Assembly (NCBI GenBank): GCA_014529385.2
Contig: CM043963.1
Span: forward strand, 93,119,912-93,183,911
Direction of reading: 5' to 3'
DNA: 64,000 bases
Source of the DNA: Adiantum capillus-veneris
Taxonomy: Eukaryota > Streptophyta > Polypodiopsida > Polypodiales > Pteridaceae
Each line of letters begins with the position of its first letter. Position 1 is the first letter of the stretch. The notes below the pieces were generated by a model. The model was not told the DNA's origin. It did no database searches and worked only from the letters and a program-made list of their open reading frames with translations. Both the position numbers and the translations under genes were made by a program. Shown piece after piece: positions 1-11,152 of the stretch.

Positions 1-858
1 TTTTGCACATCAAATAGCCATCCCGTATGGATTAGAAATGTGGGTACAAGGCCAATTCTAGATGAGTTTTCAGAGGCATTTGCAAGAAGGGTGATATATT
101 CTATAGGGGATTTGTACTCAAGGTATGAACAGTTCCAACTAGCAATGGAAAGGAGGGACTTGACTACCATGATGACACCTTTGGGTTTGGTAAGGATGTG
201 CCCCTTACCTTAGGAAACAACTAATTTAGTTGCACACATGATGAATGGTATGAACAAAGTCCTACGAGACTTCATACCTCAAACTATGATGCCCTTTCTT
301 GATGATGTGTTGATCAAAGGATGCAATGTAAGTGATATAGATGTGGGTCTAGACTTGAGGGGGTGCCGCAAAGGATGCAATGTAAGTGATATAGATGTGG
401 GTCTAGACTTGAGGGGATGCCGCAAGTATGTGGCAAAGCATATCAATGATTGTGATAAGATCTTGTCAAGGTTGGAAGAATTGAATCTTACCTTGTCTGG
501 GCAAAAGTCAATGTTTGGTGTGAATGAAGTTCATATGTGCGGGCCATATGGTAGAAGGCTTTGTCCTACAAAAATTGATGTAATTCAAAGAATGAAAGAG
601 ATATGTATAAATGTGACGGAGGTTTGAAGGTTTTTGGGTGCATATGTGTTTTATGTTATTTGGATTCCACATTATGCGCACGTAGCAGAACCTTTGTATC
701 AACTCTTGAGAAAGAACCAAAAATTTCAATGGGAAGAAATGCATACACATTCCATGAGGAAATTAAAAGAGTTGTTGCTTATGTTGCCAACTTTGAGGAA
801 AGTAGACTATGAATGTGGAAGACATGTGATTGTGATAGGGAATACTAGCCCCACATGA
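1..858 (+). pseudogene. gypsy reverse transcriptase, degenerate
   Basis: RT would copy element RNA into cDNA in the virus-like particle. Frame 1 is continuous with gypsy RT from the window start. It shows the DLYSRYEQFQL block (the usual catalytic-Asp strand), a TPLGLVRMC block near 178-205, FLDDVLIKG with the DD pair near 300, then SRLEELNLTLSG and CGPYGRR. The first half of the domain is outside the window. An in-frame TAG at 211 and TGA at 625 interrupt an otherwise unshifted frame, so the breaks look like point mutations. A 54-bp in-frame duplication lies just after the DD motif. The final part (634-858) runs through the RT thumb/connection. Confidence 0.8.
316..423 (+). repeat. 54-bp in-frame tandem duplication inside RT
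   Basis: Positions 316-369 and 370-423 are near-identical 54-bp copies. The only difference I see is in the G-run near the end of each unit. The duplication adds 18 codons just after the RT active-site motif and keeps the frame. The near-identity suggests it is younger than the stops around it. Confidence 0.9.
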
Positions 859-869
859 AATGGATGAAG

Positions 870-1360
870 ATGGTAAGCGATATATAGTGATATGCTCGCC
901 AATGAAATTATTCACAGGTGAGAAGGAAATTATGGGGAGCAATTACAACATTGAAATGTGATAAAGAGTATCTAATAGGAGAAAATGTAATTGTGGATAT
1001 TGATTGTCTACCTCTTCTTGGAATGATCACAAGTTGCTCAACTCCTTTGTGTTGCTCAACTCCTGACATTGCTATGTTGAGATGAATTGCCTACATAAAG
1101 TCCCTGAATCTTGAATTTAAGCATATTGTAGGGAAAGATAATTCAGTTCCAAATATGCATTCAAGAGCAGGATATGAAAATGAAGAAGAAATGAATGTCA
1201 AGGGTAATGATGTAGGCACAAGGTTTTATCGTAGCTCTAATGCAAAGGGTGACCATGTTTGCCTGTCAAATGCACTTGAGTCATTTACAGAGGACCTATA
1301 TCAAGGTGATTGTTTGCTCATTGGAAGTTATCTAAGCACTTTGATAAGGCAATAAGGGTG
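870..1360 (+). pseudogene. gypsy RNase H/connection remnant
   Basis: Frame 3 carries gypsy RNase H-like sequence: a DCLPLLGMI block near 1000-1025, an AYIKSLNLEFKHIVGKDN block near 1090-1145, then the NMHSRAGY region that corresponds to the usual VADxLSR end of the domain. RNase H degrades the RNA strand of the RNA:DNA hybrid. The 1030-1080 stretch includes a short repeat (two copies of ttgctcaactcct) that disturbs the domain, and a stop occurs at 1353. The upstream catalytic part is hard to read between 860 and 960. Confidence 0.65.
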
Positions 1361-1364
1361 GAAT

Positions 1365-2690
1365 AATCAAGAGTTCAAAAGAATATGCAAAAAATTCTAT
1401 GGATACTTTTTGAAAGATGGATACTTGTGGAAGCATCCAAAACAAAGAAATGGGATGCCATTGAGGGTTGTTAACGTTGACGACACTAAAAAGGACCTTA
1501 TCAAAAAGTTTCATGAGAGTATTTATATTGGGCATAGAGGTGTATGGGCCACCTCTACTAAAATCAAAGAGAGGTATTGGTGGAAAGGTATGTATAAAGA
1601 TGTATCTCATTTTGTTTAGTCTTATGAAATGTGTCGAATGTATTCAAATGTACGTCATCGTGATGGGCTGCACCCTACATACCCACTGGCTATGCACTAT
1701 AAGTGGGTAGAAGATTTGGTTACAATGCCACTGGGTTTATGGCAAATGAGATACATAGTGCTTGCATGAGAAAACTTAACTAATTAGGTTAAAGGTCGTG
1801 CTTTAAGAACAAAAAGCACAAAAGGGATATGCCAATTCCTCTTAGACATTGTGATTAGCCGGTATGGATGTGTTGAGAAAATAAAAAATGATAGGGGTGA
1901 GATGGATGCCGACAAAGCCAGGGAGTTTTTCTCTAGATTGGGCATTAAACTCGATCTCACTATATTGCATAAAATCCTCAAGGGAATGGTAAATCAGAAC
2001 GTGGACATCCTCCTATCATTAAAGCTTTGGCTAAAGCTTGCGAAGGAAAACTAGGAGAGTGGCCTAGGCTATTGCCTTATGTTTTATGGGCTGATCGTAT
2101 GACTCATTACTGGTTATATGCCTTTTGAGTTGATGTATGGTCAGGAACCTATAATGCCAATTGAGGATTTAATTCCCACATGGAATGTATTGCCTTGGGA
2201 AGATGGAATGAGTAAGGAAGACCTTCTTGCTTTTCGCATACAACAATTATAAAGAAGACCTCAAGATATTGAGATTGCAGTAGCACGATTAAAAGATGCA
2301 AGGTTGAATAATAAGGACATATTTGATAAAAGCCACAGGCTAAGACTTAGAGCTATTGAGGAAGGTGATTGGGTGTTGGTGTATGACAATAGTCTTGACA
2401 ACCAACATTCAACAATAAGAAAGCTTTCAAAAAGATGATTTGGTCCTTATGTGGCTAAACATGTACACGGGAATGCGACTTACACCTTGCATGAATTGGA
2501 TGGGACAGAAATGAAGATTCTCATTGCAGAAAAAAGAATCAAATTGTTCAAAAGAAGAGGTGATACATATCCCTTTGTTTCACAAGAAAGTCATGATGAA
2601 GGCTCTAATGAACATGTTATGGATGAGGTGATGATGCATTGGAATTCATTGGAAGTGATGATGAAATTGATATGTATGTTGACTTAAAAG
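1365..2690 (+). pseudogene. gypsy integrase and C-terminal tail
   Basis: Integrase inserts the cDNA into the host genome. The N-terminal zinc-finger region is present (FHESIYIGHRGVWAT...RYWWKGMYKDV), but the expected CxxC reads YEMC near 1621-1635, so one zinc ligand is lost, and a TAG precedes it at 1617. Core-domain landmarks follow: VEDLVTMPLGLW near 1710-1745 (first Asp), NDRGEMDADKAREFF near 1885-1930 (second Asp), and SERGHPP in another frame near 1990-2015 (catalytic Glu). The C-terminal part (GDWVLVYD near 2365-2390, then WFGPY and NATYTLHELDG) is typical. Several frameshifts make it non-functional. Confidence 0.8.
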
Positions 2691-2756
2691 AAGACTAAAC
2701 CTGCAAAAGATATGTGTGGCACATGCCAAAGGATGTGTAGGTTTAGAGGGGGTGGA

Positions 2757-3767
2757 TGTCGTAGCGTGGCACATGCATAATGTGAAATTAAAATATCTAC
2801 CTCACTCTCAATGCTTTTGTTATGTGGGATCAAATGCAATGATGTACATAGTGTGATATATGTGAAAAAAGATGCCATCATTGTAGTCGTCTATATACCT
2901 TGTCAGGCAGGCGAGGGTCTGGACGTGGCATTGACACGTGTTTTATCACATTAAAACATTCTTAGCTTGATTTATAAATGTACAAATGTCAAGTGTATCA
3001 AAGTGGCACGCTCGTTTTGCCTAGAAAGTTGAATGCATGCAATCTCGACCAAAAATAACTGGTTTTATGCGCGGGCGTACAAGATGTATCTAGAGTGCTT
3101 GAGAGTTCAAGATGAAATTTATCTCAATGGGAATTTTCCACTATTTTAGGGTTTTTCCCATCTCGTTTGGGCTTTTTACGGACAAAAAAGGGTATTTTTA
3201 GGCAAAAAATGTCATAAAATGGTAAAAAATGACCCAAAAATGGCTCAAAAGTCCACATCAATCACGGTTCTGTGACTATGAGGGCTAAAGGAACATTTTA
3301 TAACATCAATATCAGCACTTGGAGCTCCTCTGTGAAGGGATACAAAGCTTGCACCTATGGTGTGCTAGTGCAGTCCCATGATGTTTCAACCCTTTATTCG
3401 AGGCTGTGAGGCCACTAATTAGGGTTTCCCCTCTTTAAATACTTACTTGAGAATTTCTAATGAAGTTTTTAAGCTTCCATGAAATGGATGCAATGGACAA
3501 TTGAAGCGTTTGTTTAGGGTTTTTATTAGGGCAAAAAAGCACCGCAACTGTGCAATTGGCCGCGAGGCTACACCAAATCATCTCATACACAAGAGTTTTG
3601 AGTTGATCTTGGCTCTTTTTCAAAGTAAATCTTTCATGGCTAGAGTTTTGTTCTTTTTGAGTGTGTTTTTAGCTTTAAATCTTCTACGACTTGCTTGATT
3701 TTGCTGCGAACTCTTACAGTCAGAGGCCTGACGCTTTCCTAGCTACACTGCACACTTCTTGACAACA
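2757..3767 (+). repeat. candidate 3' LTR with polypurine tract
   Basis: A purine-rich stretch at 2745-2756 (AGAGGGGGTGGA) is followed at once by TGTCGTAG, a typical polypurine tract to LTR boundary. A plausible far end is GACAACA at 3761-3767, giving TGT...ACA ends and about 1.0 kb. A TTTAAATA box lies near 3435. There is no second LTR in the window for comparison, so the right edge is an inference from the terminal motif and from the antisense gypsy scrap that begins just beyond it. Confidence 0.45.
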
Positions 3768-3779
3768 TGTCTGCCACTA

Positions 3780-4175
3780 AATTCTTCTGTCCCTAAACAT
3801 GGACAATCTAGAAATGAAATTGTGATAAAATATTATTTCACCTCATCTGCTTTTCCAAAAGCTGCTTCTGAGATACGAAGTAATGTCGACTCTGATGATC
3901 GGTGAACACAATAAAATCGGCTCCGTGTAGAAAATTTCGCCACTGTGTAAGAGCATGGATAACTTCTAAAAGCTCTTTCTCATAAATATGTGCACCCATT
4001 CAGGACGTGAAAACATCCTACTCTTATAAGCTATGACATGGTCCTCCTGCATCAAGAGTGCTCCTTGATTGTACCTTGCATCAACAACCTCTATTATGGT
4101 TGTCTTGTCCACATATGCCGACAAAACACTTTCATAAAAAAGAGAACATATTGTCAATATCAATCTCTACTAATG
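3780..4175 (-). pseudogene. antisense Ty3/gypsy RNase H fragment
   Basis: On the minus strand this reads as gypsy RNase H. From high to low coordinates it gives ARYNQGALLMQEDHVIAYKSR (about 4095-4030), then, after a frame change near 3970, ALTQWRNFLHGADFIVF and TDHQSRHYFVSQKQLLEKQM (about 3950-3835), and finally IVHV before a stop. The GALLMQE, TDHQS and EKQMR blocks are hallmarks of the gypsy RNase H/connection region. The flanking RT and integrase are not recognisable, so this is a scrap of a different element lying tail-to-tail with the upstream gypsy copy. Confidence 0.75.
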
Positions 4176-5111
4176 TCAGACACAAAATATTACACAATTG
4201 TAAACCACATTTTCAATAAATTAGGCACGATCTACATTATCTCAAAGACCTCTCACACAAGCATATGGAATGAGTCTGCAAAGAGGTACCAAAGGAATAG
4301 AGAAGTAGCTATGTATTAGTATTTTGAAGAATATCTTCTCCTGTCTACATGAAAAGTCTATTTTTTGTACCGACATCAATTTTTAGTTCGACTTCGGACA
4401 TTGCAACATATGGAACCACCAGAATAGAAATATTAGCTTCATTAGAAACTAAGTCTATACCATGTAAGGACTCAAGTGCCACATTTTCTCTCCATCTCAT
4501 CCTCTCTAGGGTTAATATGAGATGTTGAAATAGAGATAGTAATATCACTAGACTCTACCCGCATATGGGTGTCACACTTTGTTTTGCCCATTTTGCTAGA
4601 AGATCTTCCCTCTAATGTGGCTACAAGAAAAAAAGACTAAGTCTTAAATTCCTAGAATGGTGATAGCTTTTCTCAAACTAAATCAAGGCCTACAGCCAAG
4701 TCTCTACGGTGTACACAATTTGTTTCATAGCATGACATTTGCAAATTAAAGCATTTAAAAAGCTCTCTGAAAGAGATATTGTTCCGACACAAGCTTTGCT
4801 AGTTAGTAGCGCAATGAAGCTTCTTTTCATCTGGTCATTTTTTAATTAGCACACAAACATTGATTCAAAGTTGTCGTTGCTGCCTTACACTGATCTGTGA
4901 TTCGAAGTTTATGCTATTGCCTTATGCTCTACGGTCAATCTTGTAACATTATTTTTGCAAATAAAATACGTTAAGCACAAAAAATAGATCATTTGATAAG
5001 ATCTTCAAAAGAGCTCGCGCCAACCAACAAGGGGGCCTGCTACGTGAGCTAAAGTCGAGCAAATTTGCATCCAGACGAGGCGAGCGTCGTCCTCGTTGCA
5101 TTAGAGTTTTT
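4176..5111. other. unassigned stretch
   Basis: I see no coding similarity on either strand. The short ORFs present have no recognisable motif. A perfect CTCTCTGAAAGAG palindrome-like motif occurs at 4763-4775 and resembles the core of the hairpin at 12911-13005. Confidence 0.5.
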
Positions 5112-5258
5112 GTAGTCTACGCCATTGCACCCCGACTTGAAAGAGTGTAGATTGATCAATTGCTTTTGAATATCCTCATCGCATTGGATCGAGTTGTTGC
5201 AGTTTGTGCCATTGCAACACGACTTGAGAGAGTGTTAATTAATTGAGTTGCTTTTGAA
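5112..5258. repeat. degenerate tandem duplication of about 60 bp
   Basis: Positions 5112-5170 and 5199-5258 are diverged copies, both containing GCCATTGCA, CGACTTGA.AGAGTGT and TTGCTTTTGAA, about 88 bp apart. No coding interpretation was found. Confidence 0.7.
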
Positions 5259-6250
5259 AATTGATGCTGCCCGAGATTGGGTTGTGATCATGCAAGATTA
5301 GCTTTTGAAATTTTGGCCAAGATTAGCATGTGAAGGTGCTGTTCTAGCCTAGAGTAGCTTGTGACTGTGAATGCGTGTTCCATATTAGCTTGCAAATACG
5401 CAAGGGGTTTCAAGGGTTAAGTTAGAAACCTAAACCTAAGGCCTCTGCCACACATGACCTCTTCTCATGTGTCATATGGAAAGACCTGGATGCTATCCTT
5501 TTTAGGAGCTAAGAAATGGCATCCAGTGACCTTGTAAAATGAGCTGATGACCAAGACCTCTATGCATGTTGTGTGTCCAATTAGCAACATAAGATGAGAT
5601 CTGGGCAAGGCAAGCAGATTGCCCATCTTGGAGCTTGAAACGGTCATGACCTGGCATGCCACAAAGGCAAAAAGTGTGTAGGTTGGTAGATGTGTGTGAC
5701 AACAAAAAATGAAGGCAGTTGCTTTGATTCCTCAAGGTCACTTAGAGTGATGTCCATCCAAACTTGTCTGACAAGGGGCTACTGTCTTGAGTGCCATAAT
5801 TGCCCACTAAACACCTATAGCTGATAGATGTGCCGTTTGACTAAAAACTGATACCATTGGGTCCAGTGTGGTTCCACATCACCGAATATACACTTTTGGT
5901 AAAGAATTGACACAAAAAACTCACTCAAATCAAGAAATTGGGGCAAAAGTTAAAAAACCTTGGAAATTGACCAAAATTTGGGGCTTTTCGACTATTCAAA
6001 TTAAAAAATAAGTGAAAATATAACACCATCATCTAGAGTTGAGATTTGAGCAGTGAGTAGCTGGCAACATTTGGGATAACTTTTTCAAAGGGCACCATAG
6101 CAAAAAACTTCAAAAAGTTGACCAAATCATCAAAATACCAGTTGCTAGTCAAAAACCACAACGTAGACACAAAAACCTGCTTTTGATCATCAAAAAGTTT
6201 TTCAAATCCAAAAATAAGTGGTGGATGTGAGAGTGCGTGTGGGCGAAAAA

Positions 6251-6253
<3 letters not shown>
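5259..6253. other. unassigned stretch
   Basis: No gene, RNA or element boundary recognised. The sequence is moderately AT-rich with scattered short repeats, such as TTAGCTTGTGA-like phrases near 5300-5400. The minus-strand ORFs of 65-92 codons show no domain. Confidence 0.5.

Positions 6254-6304
<51 letters not shown>
6254..6304. repeat. (AG)n microsatellite, about 51 bp
   Basis: An uninterrupted AG dinucleotide run is directly visible. The Arg/Glu and Ser/Leu repeat ORFs over it are artefacts of the repeat. Confidence 0.98.
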
Positions 6305-6307
<3 letters not shown>

Positions 6308-6329
6308 CCACAAACGCAAGATATGGTGA

Positions 6330-6493
6330 AGAGGGGGCAATCAGCCCCCATGACTACCATGAGTAGAAGACCCGTACAACGATCAGATGTGTGTGGACGT
6401 GGGGACCCCCTGGTCCTGACTCCCATAAATAGGTACCCAATGGGAAGTAGGGCAAGGGCTGATAAAAATCCCCACGACCCAACAAAAAAATGA
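6330..6493 (+). repeat. direct repeat copy A, possible short LTR
   Basis: This segment of about 160 bp recurs at 8874-9028 in the same orientation at roughly 80% identity by eye. Shared landmarks are ATCAGCCCCC near the start, CCATGACTACCAT, CCCATAAATAGG (TATA-like) and the end AAATCCCCACGACCCAAC. The TATA-like box in a short terminal direct repeat suggests the LTR of a small non-autonomous element, but clean TG...CA ends and a target duplication were not found. Confidence 0.6.
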
Positions 6494-6633
6494 TATATGG
6501 AAATATATGAAGGCGCCCGTGGGCGGCCGGCCCTAAACTCGAGCGATCGGACCAGGTACAACCTAGTCGGAGACATACTAGTCGTACAAGCATGCTCTAG
6601 ATCTGTGAAGCAACAGAGTGGTGTAAGTCTAGC
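6491..6633 (+). repeat. dispersed repeat copy 1
   Basis: The sequence from TGATATATGGAAATAT to GTGGTGTAAGTCTA is related to 15346-15517, with shared blocks ACCAGGTACAACCTAG, AGACATACTAG and GAAGCAAC. It begins where direct repeat copy A ends, so it may be the start of that element's internal region. The other copy has no adjoining direct repeat. Confidence 0.75.
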
Positions 6634-8873
6634 ACCCCCTCTCAACACCTAAAACCAAAGATGTGAGGCAAATGATGAAGATGTCTGTTGTGATGTCCAC
6701 TGAAGGACAATACTCCGGAGAACACAAGTGTAGCATCAGTCTGGGGCATCCCAAGCTCCGAGAGATCTCCATGGAAAGATGCCATCACGAGCAGTGTAGA
6801 AAACTGCTATACTTCGCTAATACAGGGTGAAGATACTGCGTGAAGGTCCCAAATTGAGTGTGAAAACAACTCCTTGTTGTAAAAGAAGTGCAAATAGACC
6901 TGCAAGTTTCCTGCCCAATAGGATATGTGGTGTCTATAGTCAAACCGTCTGGAGAAAATGGGGAAGCCCAAAAACAGTCATGAGAATGATTGGAAGCCTG
7001 TCAATGCATGAACCTGCAACCCAAGGTGGCCAGGTGGCTAAGCTGTGTAAAACTCTAAAAAGGCCAGATATAGCAATCTGTGCCATAAATGTTCTTCGAA
7101 ACAAGGAAAGCCATACTAAACAATCTGCACTATAGAAGCTATTGTAAGTTGCAACAGTCATTGTGGTAGACCGCACGGAGCACCACCAAATGGTGTCCTA
7201 TCAGTAGGTAGGGTAATCCAAGATGAGGGGAAAGACAGACTCAATAGTCTACGCTGTGAAGGGCCTCTGAGAAGAGGTGTGGTCAGACCAAGATTTCTAC
7301 ACCGTAATCATCCTGTATGAAGAAGGGAATCTAGATTGAGTAGTCTACGTTGTGAAGATCCTCTGAGAAGAGGAAAGGACAGACCAATCTATCTGCACTA
7401 TCTTGCCTATATCTCCTACCTTCAATCCTTCGGTGTCAACCAAAAACAAAATCCGCACCAACAACACCACCATTTGCATCTCGGTGTGGCTCTCAATGTG
7501 AATGAGTTGGGAGTGGCCTACTGCACAGGTCGGGAGATAAGTGTGTTGTAAGGTTACTAAGGGTGAGTGTAAGCAATTGTGAAGGTAGAAATCCAAATGA
7601 TCAGGAGTGTATAAGATCAACTGCATTACCATCCAAGACAAGCTCAGGGTGACTCTTGATGTAGTCGCGGGATGCCTGATCACCTGCATCTCGCAGGTAA
7701 ACTCTCCAAGAAAGTCTAAAGCACTAAAATCCCACTCCAGTCTCTAGATCCAAGCAATGAACCTGTCCAAGAAGAGATCCAAGATCCTCTCCCTAAGTCC
7801 ATGTAGATGATCCTATGTAAGCAAGTGATTTGATGTGTCAAGGTCAAGTGGTGAGTGTCTGTCCACCAAAGATGGTGGTGTCCTCTTTGGGAATGTCATA
7901 ATCCCATATGCCATGAGCATGGCCATATCTCGTGTGAACTCCTTTGATGAGTGCATAGGTGTGTCCATAGCAAACCATAAGCCACCACCCCCTCTGGAGT
8001 GCGCAACCACTGAATGATGGCTGGAATGAACAAGGATCGTACACCCGTAGATGATTAAGCTGATGTTGAAGATACCGTAAACTACAACAATCACTGAGAG
8101 ACCGCACGGACCACCACCAGATGGTGTCTTGACAAGAGGTAACTTCATTCTCTGTGAAAAACACAACCCATGTGGCTCCTGTCCATCCAATAACGCAACT
8201 GCGAGGTAATGAAAATTCTATTGTCCAATGAGTTTTAGCGTGCTCGTACACTCTTGGTATGGTCCAGAGCGGTGCAGAGGAGTATGGGAAGGGTGGTGAA
8301 TCACTGTCACTGTCCTAGATGGGCTATACACAGAGGAAACAACAAGGGATAATGGCTAAAATATGATGAAGATGGAGAGGATACTCGCCAGCAATGCACC
8401 AGATGCAAAGCCTGGTAGGTGGTGGCAAGATTCGAGGTTCAGAAGCTGAGCGCTGCCCTCCTGTTGCAAAAACGCAGGTCAATTTGCAGTCCACTTTTGT
8501 TCCACTTGTTGGCACCAAAAACCTTCTGTTTTGTTGAAAAAACAAAGGCTTGATGGGTACCCTAGGTGCCCAACAACTTGTGGAAGGTGTCAATCACACA
8601 AAGTGACCAATAAAACTGTCGAAAGTAGACTAAAAGTCCAAAAACGCTCAAAAATGCAGATGGAGTAGAGGAGGTTTTCGATGATGAAATGATCCCAGAA
8701 GTGAAGTGCTAGCAGCTCGATGCAAAAACGCTGACCTGATCTGCAAAAACGCAGGTGGAGGAAGATCCTTTGCGACAAAAAATGTAGATCTCATTGCGCT
8801 CCTGGTTGTGTGCAAAATGCTGGTAGATTTTGCATGAAAACACTGGTTATGCTAATTTTGGAAGGAGAACCTG
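6634..8873. other. non-coding interior between the direct repeats
   Basis: About 2.2 kb with no recognisable gag, pol or transposase on either strand. It holds internal duplications. Positions 7229-7295 and 7334-7398 share AGTCTACG.TGTGAAG..CCTCTGAGAAGAGG. Near 7160-7200 and 8090-8135 both read GACCGCACGGA followed by CACCACCA.ATGGTGTC. The longest minus-strand frames (125-148 codons around 6202-6648 and 7813-8251) overlap each other and show no domain, so I do not call them genes. If 6330-6493 and 8874-9028 are LTRs, this is the interior of a non-autonomous element. Confidence 0.5.
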
Positions 8874-9028
8874 AAGAAGGGGCGATCAGCCCCCCATGAC
8901 TACCATCAGCAAAAGACCTGTATAATGATCAGGTGTGTGTGGAAGTGGGTAAATCCCTGGCCCCATAAATAGGTGCCCGAGGGGAGGTAGGGCAAGGCCT
9001 AATAAAAATCCCCACGACCCAACAAAAA
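8874..9028 (+). repeat. direct repeat copy B, possible short LTR
   Basis: Partner of the copy at 6330-6493, same orientation. It includes CCCATAAATAGG near 8962 and ends AAATCCCCACGACCCAAC. Divergence from copy A (several substitutions and small indels) suggests an old insertion, if the pair are LTRs. Confidence 0.6.
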
Positions 9029-11102
9029 ATGATGAGGAATTTCAAACTCCGAGCAAACCTTTTCCAGCAATCATAAAAAATGAGCGAAACCCCACAAGAT
9101 ACATTTAGCTTAAATCATAATAGAAACATTTAGAATCAAATTACATATTACAATCTATCTATCATTGTCTCTAAACACCTCAAGCATTCCGCAGAGAAAC
9201 TTTAATCATCCACCCTTATATTAACTCCTTGATTATCCAAGGTTATGCTCCCTCCTCCAAATCATAGCTGATGGTCATCAATAGTCAAGCCATGATAGAT
9301 GCTTGGACAAGCAAAAAAGTGTGTGTGTGTGTGCGTGTGTTTGAGTGTGTGCGTGTGCGCCGTGTGCACGTAATGTTGTGGAGGGGGGAGGAGGGTTTCT
9401 CAATACATAATATTATGGCAAGTGCTTGTAGGAGAGAGGCTTATTTTACAAAAAAAATGTTGTCAAGAGATGCTTAGTTTAGGGAATGTATAGAAGAAGT
9501 ATATTTGGTAGATCTTATTGGTAGGTTGGAGTGAATATGAACAGTGTGTATTTGCAATCTTTGGCTCTAGATTGTATCTTATTGAAATTGGAGATAAATG
9601 TTTTTGGTGAGTGGCTCCATTTTGTCTAGCTCCCAAAAAAGATCTTTTAATGTATAATCATGACAATTGAGAAACCCAGAGGAAAAGGAACATATCCTTT
9701 GCATCACATACTGGAAAAGAATAGTGTGAAAGCATTAAAGAAATCCTTAAATTTCAAGTCTTTTATAAATTTCATTAAAAGGAGCTTTGTATTTTTAGAA
9801 AAGACTTTTTTGTTGAACACTTGGTTGTAGTCAAACTCCTTTTGAGCAGATGCAATAGTAGCCAATAGGAATATACACTTCTACAGAGAATCTCACAAGT
9901 CTATGTGCACATAGGTAACACAATTGTCTTCAAAACGGAATGTAATAATGAAATGATGAAAAGTTTTCCGATGTTGGTTCCATTTCTTAGCTCTCTTGAT
10001 CTTGTTATTATAGCAATTTAAACTTTTCATCTCTCTTTGTCCGCCACCCCCCTCCCCCTCTCTCAATTATGCTTTGATTAATTTAAAAATATCCTACCCT
10101 AATGTAAGGTGCTTCATCATTCTGTCTGCCAATGCACATAGTCGCCAGTAACCCAACTTGAAGAAATGGAAGATCAGCGCCACATTTGTTTTTAATTGCC
10201 ACATGAAGTATTTGATATGTGACAAAAGAGTCTCTCCTTTAGTAGCAACGCCAGCGCACATGCAATGCGTGCGATCAACAATTAATTTCAATGAGTTAAA
10301 TGCAATAGCATCCACGATATTTTGATAAACAGATTCACCGTCATCAACATCTCTACCTTTGCGACTATGGGATAATTTGTCGTTCCTAGAGGGCTTAAAC
10401 ATCTTCCCCTCCCTTCTTGTGAGAATCTTACAAGATTGAGACCCCCGATGTGCGTAATAGCTTAGCTCTAATCTTGTGGCTTCCTTTTAACCTGTCCGTT
10501 CTACTCATGTTGGAGCCTCTCCACTACCTTATGAAGTTTTCCCTCCCCTATTAAGTGATGATCTATTTTACAAAATCTGAACAAAGTGAAATCCTAGTGC
10601 TGGGCCTACATGAGCACCCAACGGGCCACAGGGTACCCCCCCTTCGAGGGCTCACTGGGTTATTGGCTACTACCACCAGCAACTTTGACACAACGGTGTT
10701 GGTAAGAAAGGCAAATATGAGATCCATCTTCATTGGATTTGGTTTTGCAAGGAAAGGCTAAAAGCTTGTTGGAGATACACTTGAGGCAAGAAGGTCAACC
10801 AGTGTCATTGTGACTAGTGATCAGATATAAACAAAACCCTTAAAAAAACTCTCTGAACGACTTCACATCGACACAAACTCTTTGTGATAATTTTCAAAGG
10901 ACTACGGACTCTTTCAAAGTTTTCATGGCGAGTTACAAAAAAAGAGGCCCTTGTCACGAGGACTTCTTGCCAAGAGCAGGGGAGGTGATGAAGATCATAA
11001 AGTACTCCCGACATGAGTGATAATCACCACTTGCATGCAACGCCTTTGCAATCACCTCGGCCCCATCTAATTTTGGCGAGAACAAAGATGAAGAGTTTGC
11101 AC
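9029..11102. other. unassigned AT-rich stretch
   Basis: No gene recognised. It contains a GT-rich, imperfect microsatellite at 9319-9372. A minus-strand frame at 10094-10402 (102 codons, without low-complexity sequence) has no motif I can name and no neighbouring exon, so it is not called as a gene. AAAAAAACTCTCTGAA near 10845 resembles one arm of the hairpin at 12911-13005. Confidence 0.5.
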
Positions 11103-11114
11103 GTGTGTGTGTAA

Positions 11115-11152
<38 letters not shown>
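11103..11152. repeat. compound (GT)n(GA)n microsatellite
   Basis: GT units (interrupted once) at 11103-11134 run straight into GA units at 11135-11152. Confidence 0.95.

Larger units (their letters stand above)
1..3767 (+). mobile_element. Ty3/gypsy LTR retrotransposon, 5'-truncated by the window edge
   Basis: The segment reads in gypsy order: reverse transcriptase, RNase H/connection, integrase, polypurine tract, candidate 3' LTR. Recognisable blocks are the RT active-site block FLDDVLIKG near 282-315, the WIPHYAHVAEPLYQLL block near 660-710 that follows RT in gypsy elements, the GHRGVWAT...RYWWKGMYKD integrase zinc-finger block at 1530-1600, and a conserved integrase tail ending near 2580. 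Stops at 211 (TAG), 625 (TGA), 1353 and 1617, together with frame changes near 870-960 and 1960-2100, show the copy is dead. Gag and protease, if present, lie left of the window. The family is clear; the lineage within gypsy was not established. Confidence 0.85.

Noticed and set aside
6202-6648. 148-codon minus-strand ORF across the AG microsatellite
   Set aside because: Its C-terminal part is Ser-Leu repeats from the microsatellite and the rest has no domain; overlapping frames on both strands are equally open.
7813-8251. Two overlapping minus-strand frames of 125 and 135 codons
   Set aside because: They lie in different phases over the same DNA, inside a region with internal duplications, with no family match.
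10094-10402. 102-codon minus-strand frame
   Set aside because: It has normal-looking composition but no recognisable motif, no neighbouring exons and no promoter context; kept only as a note.
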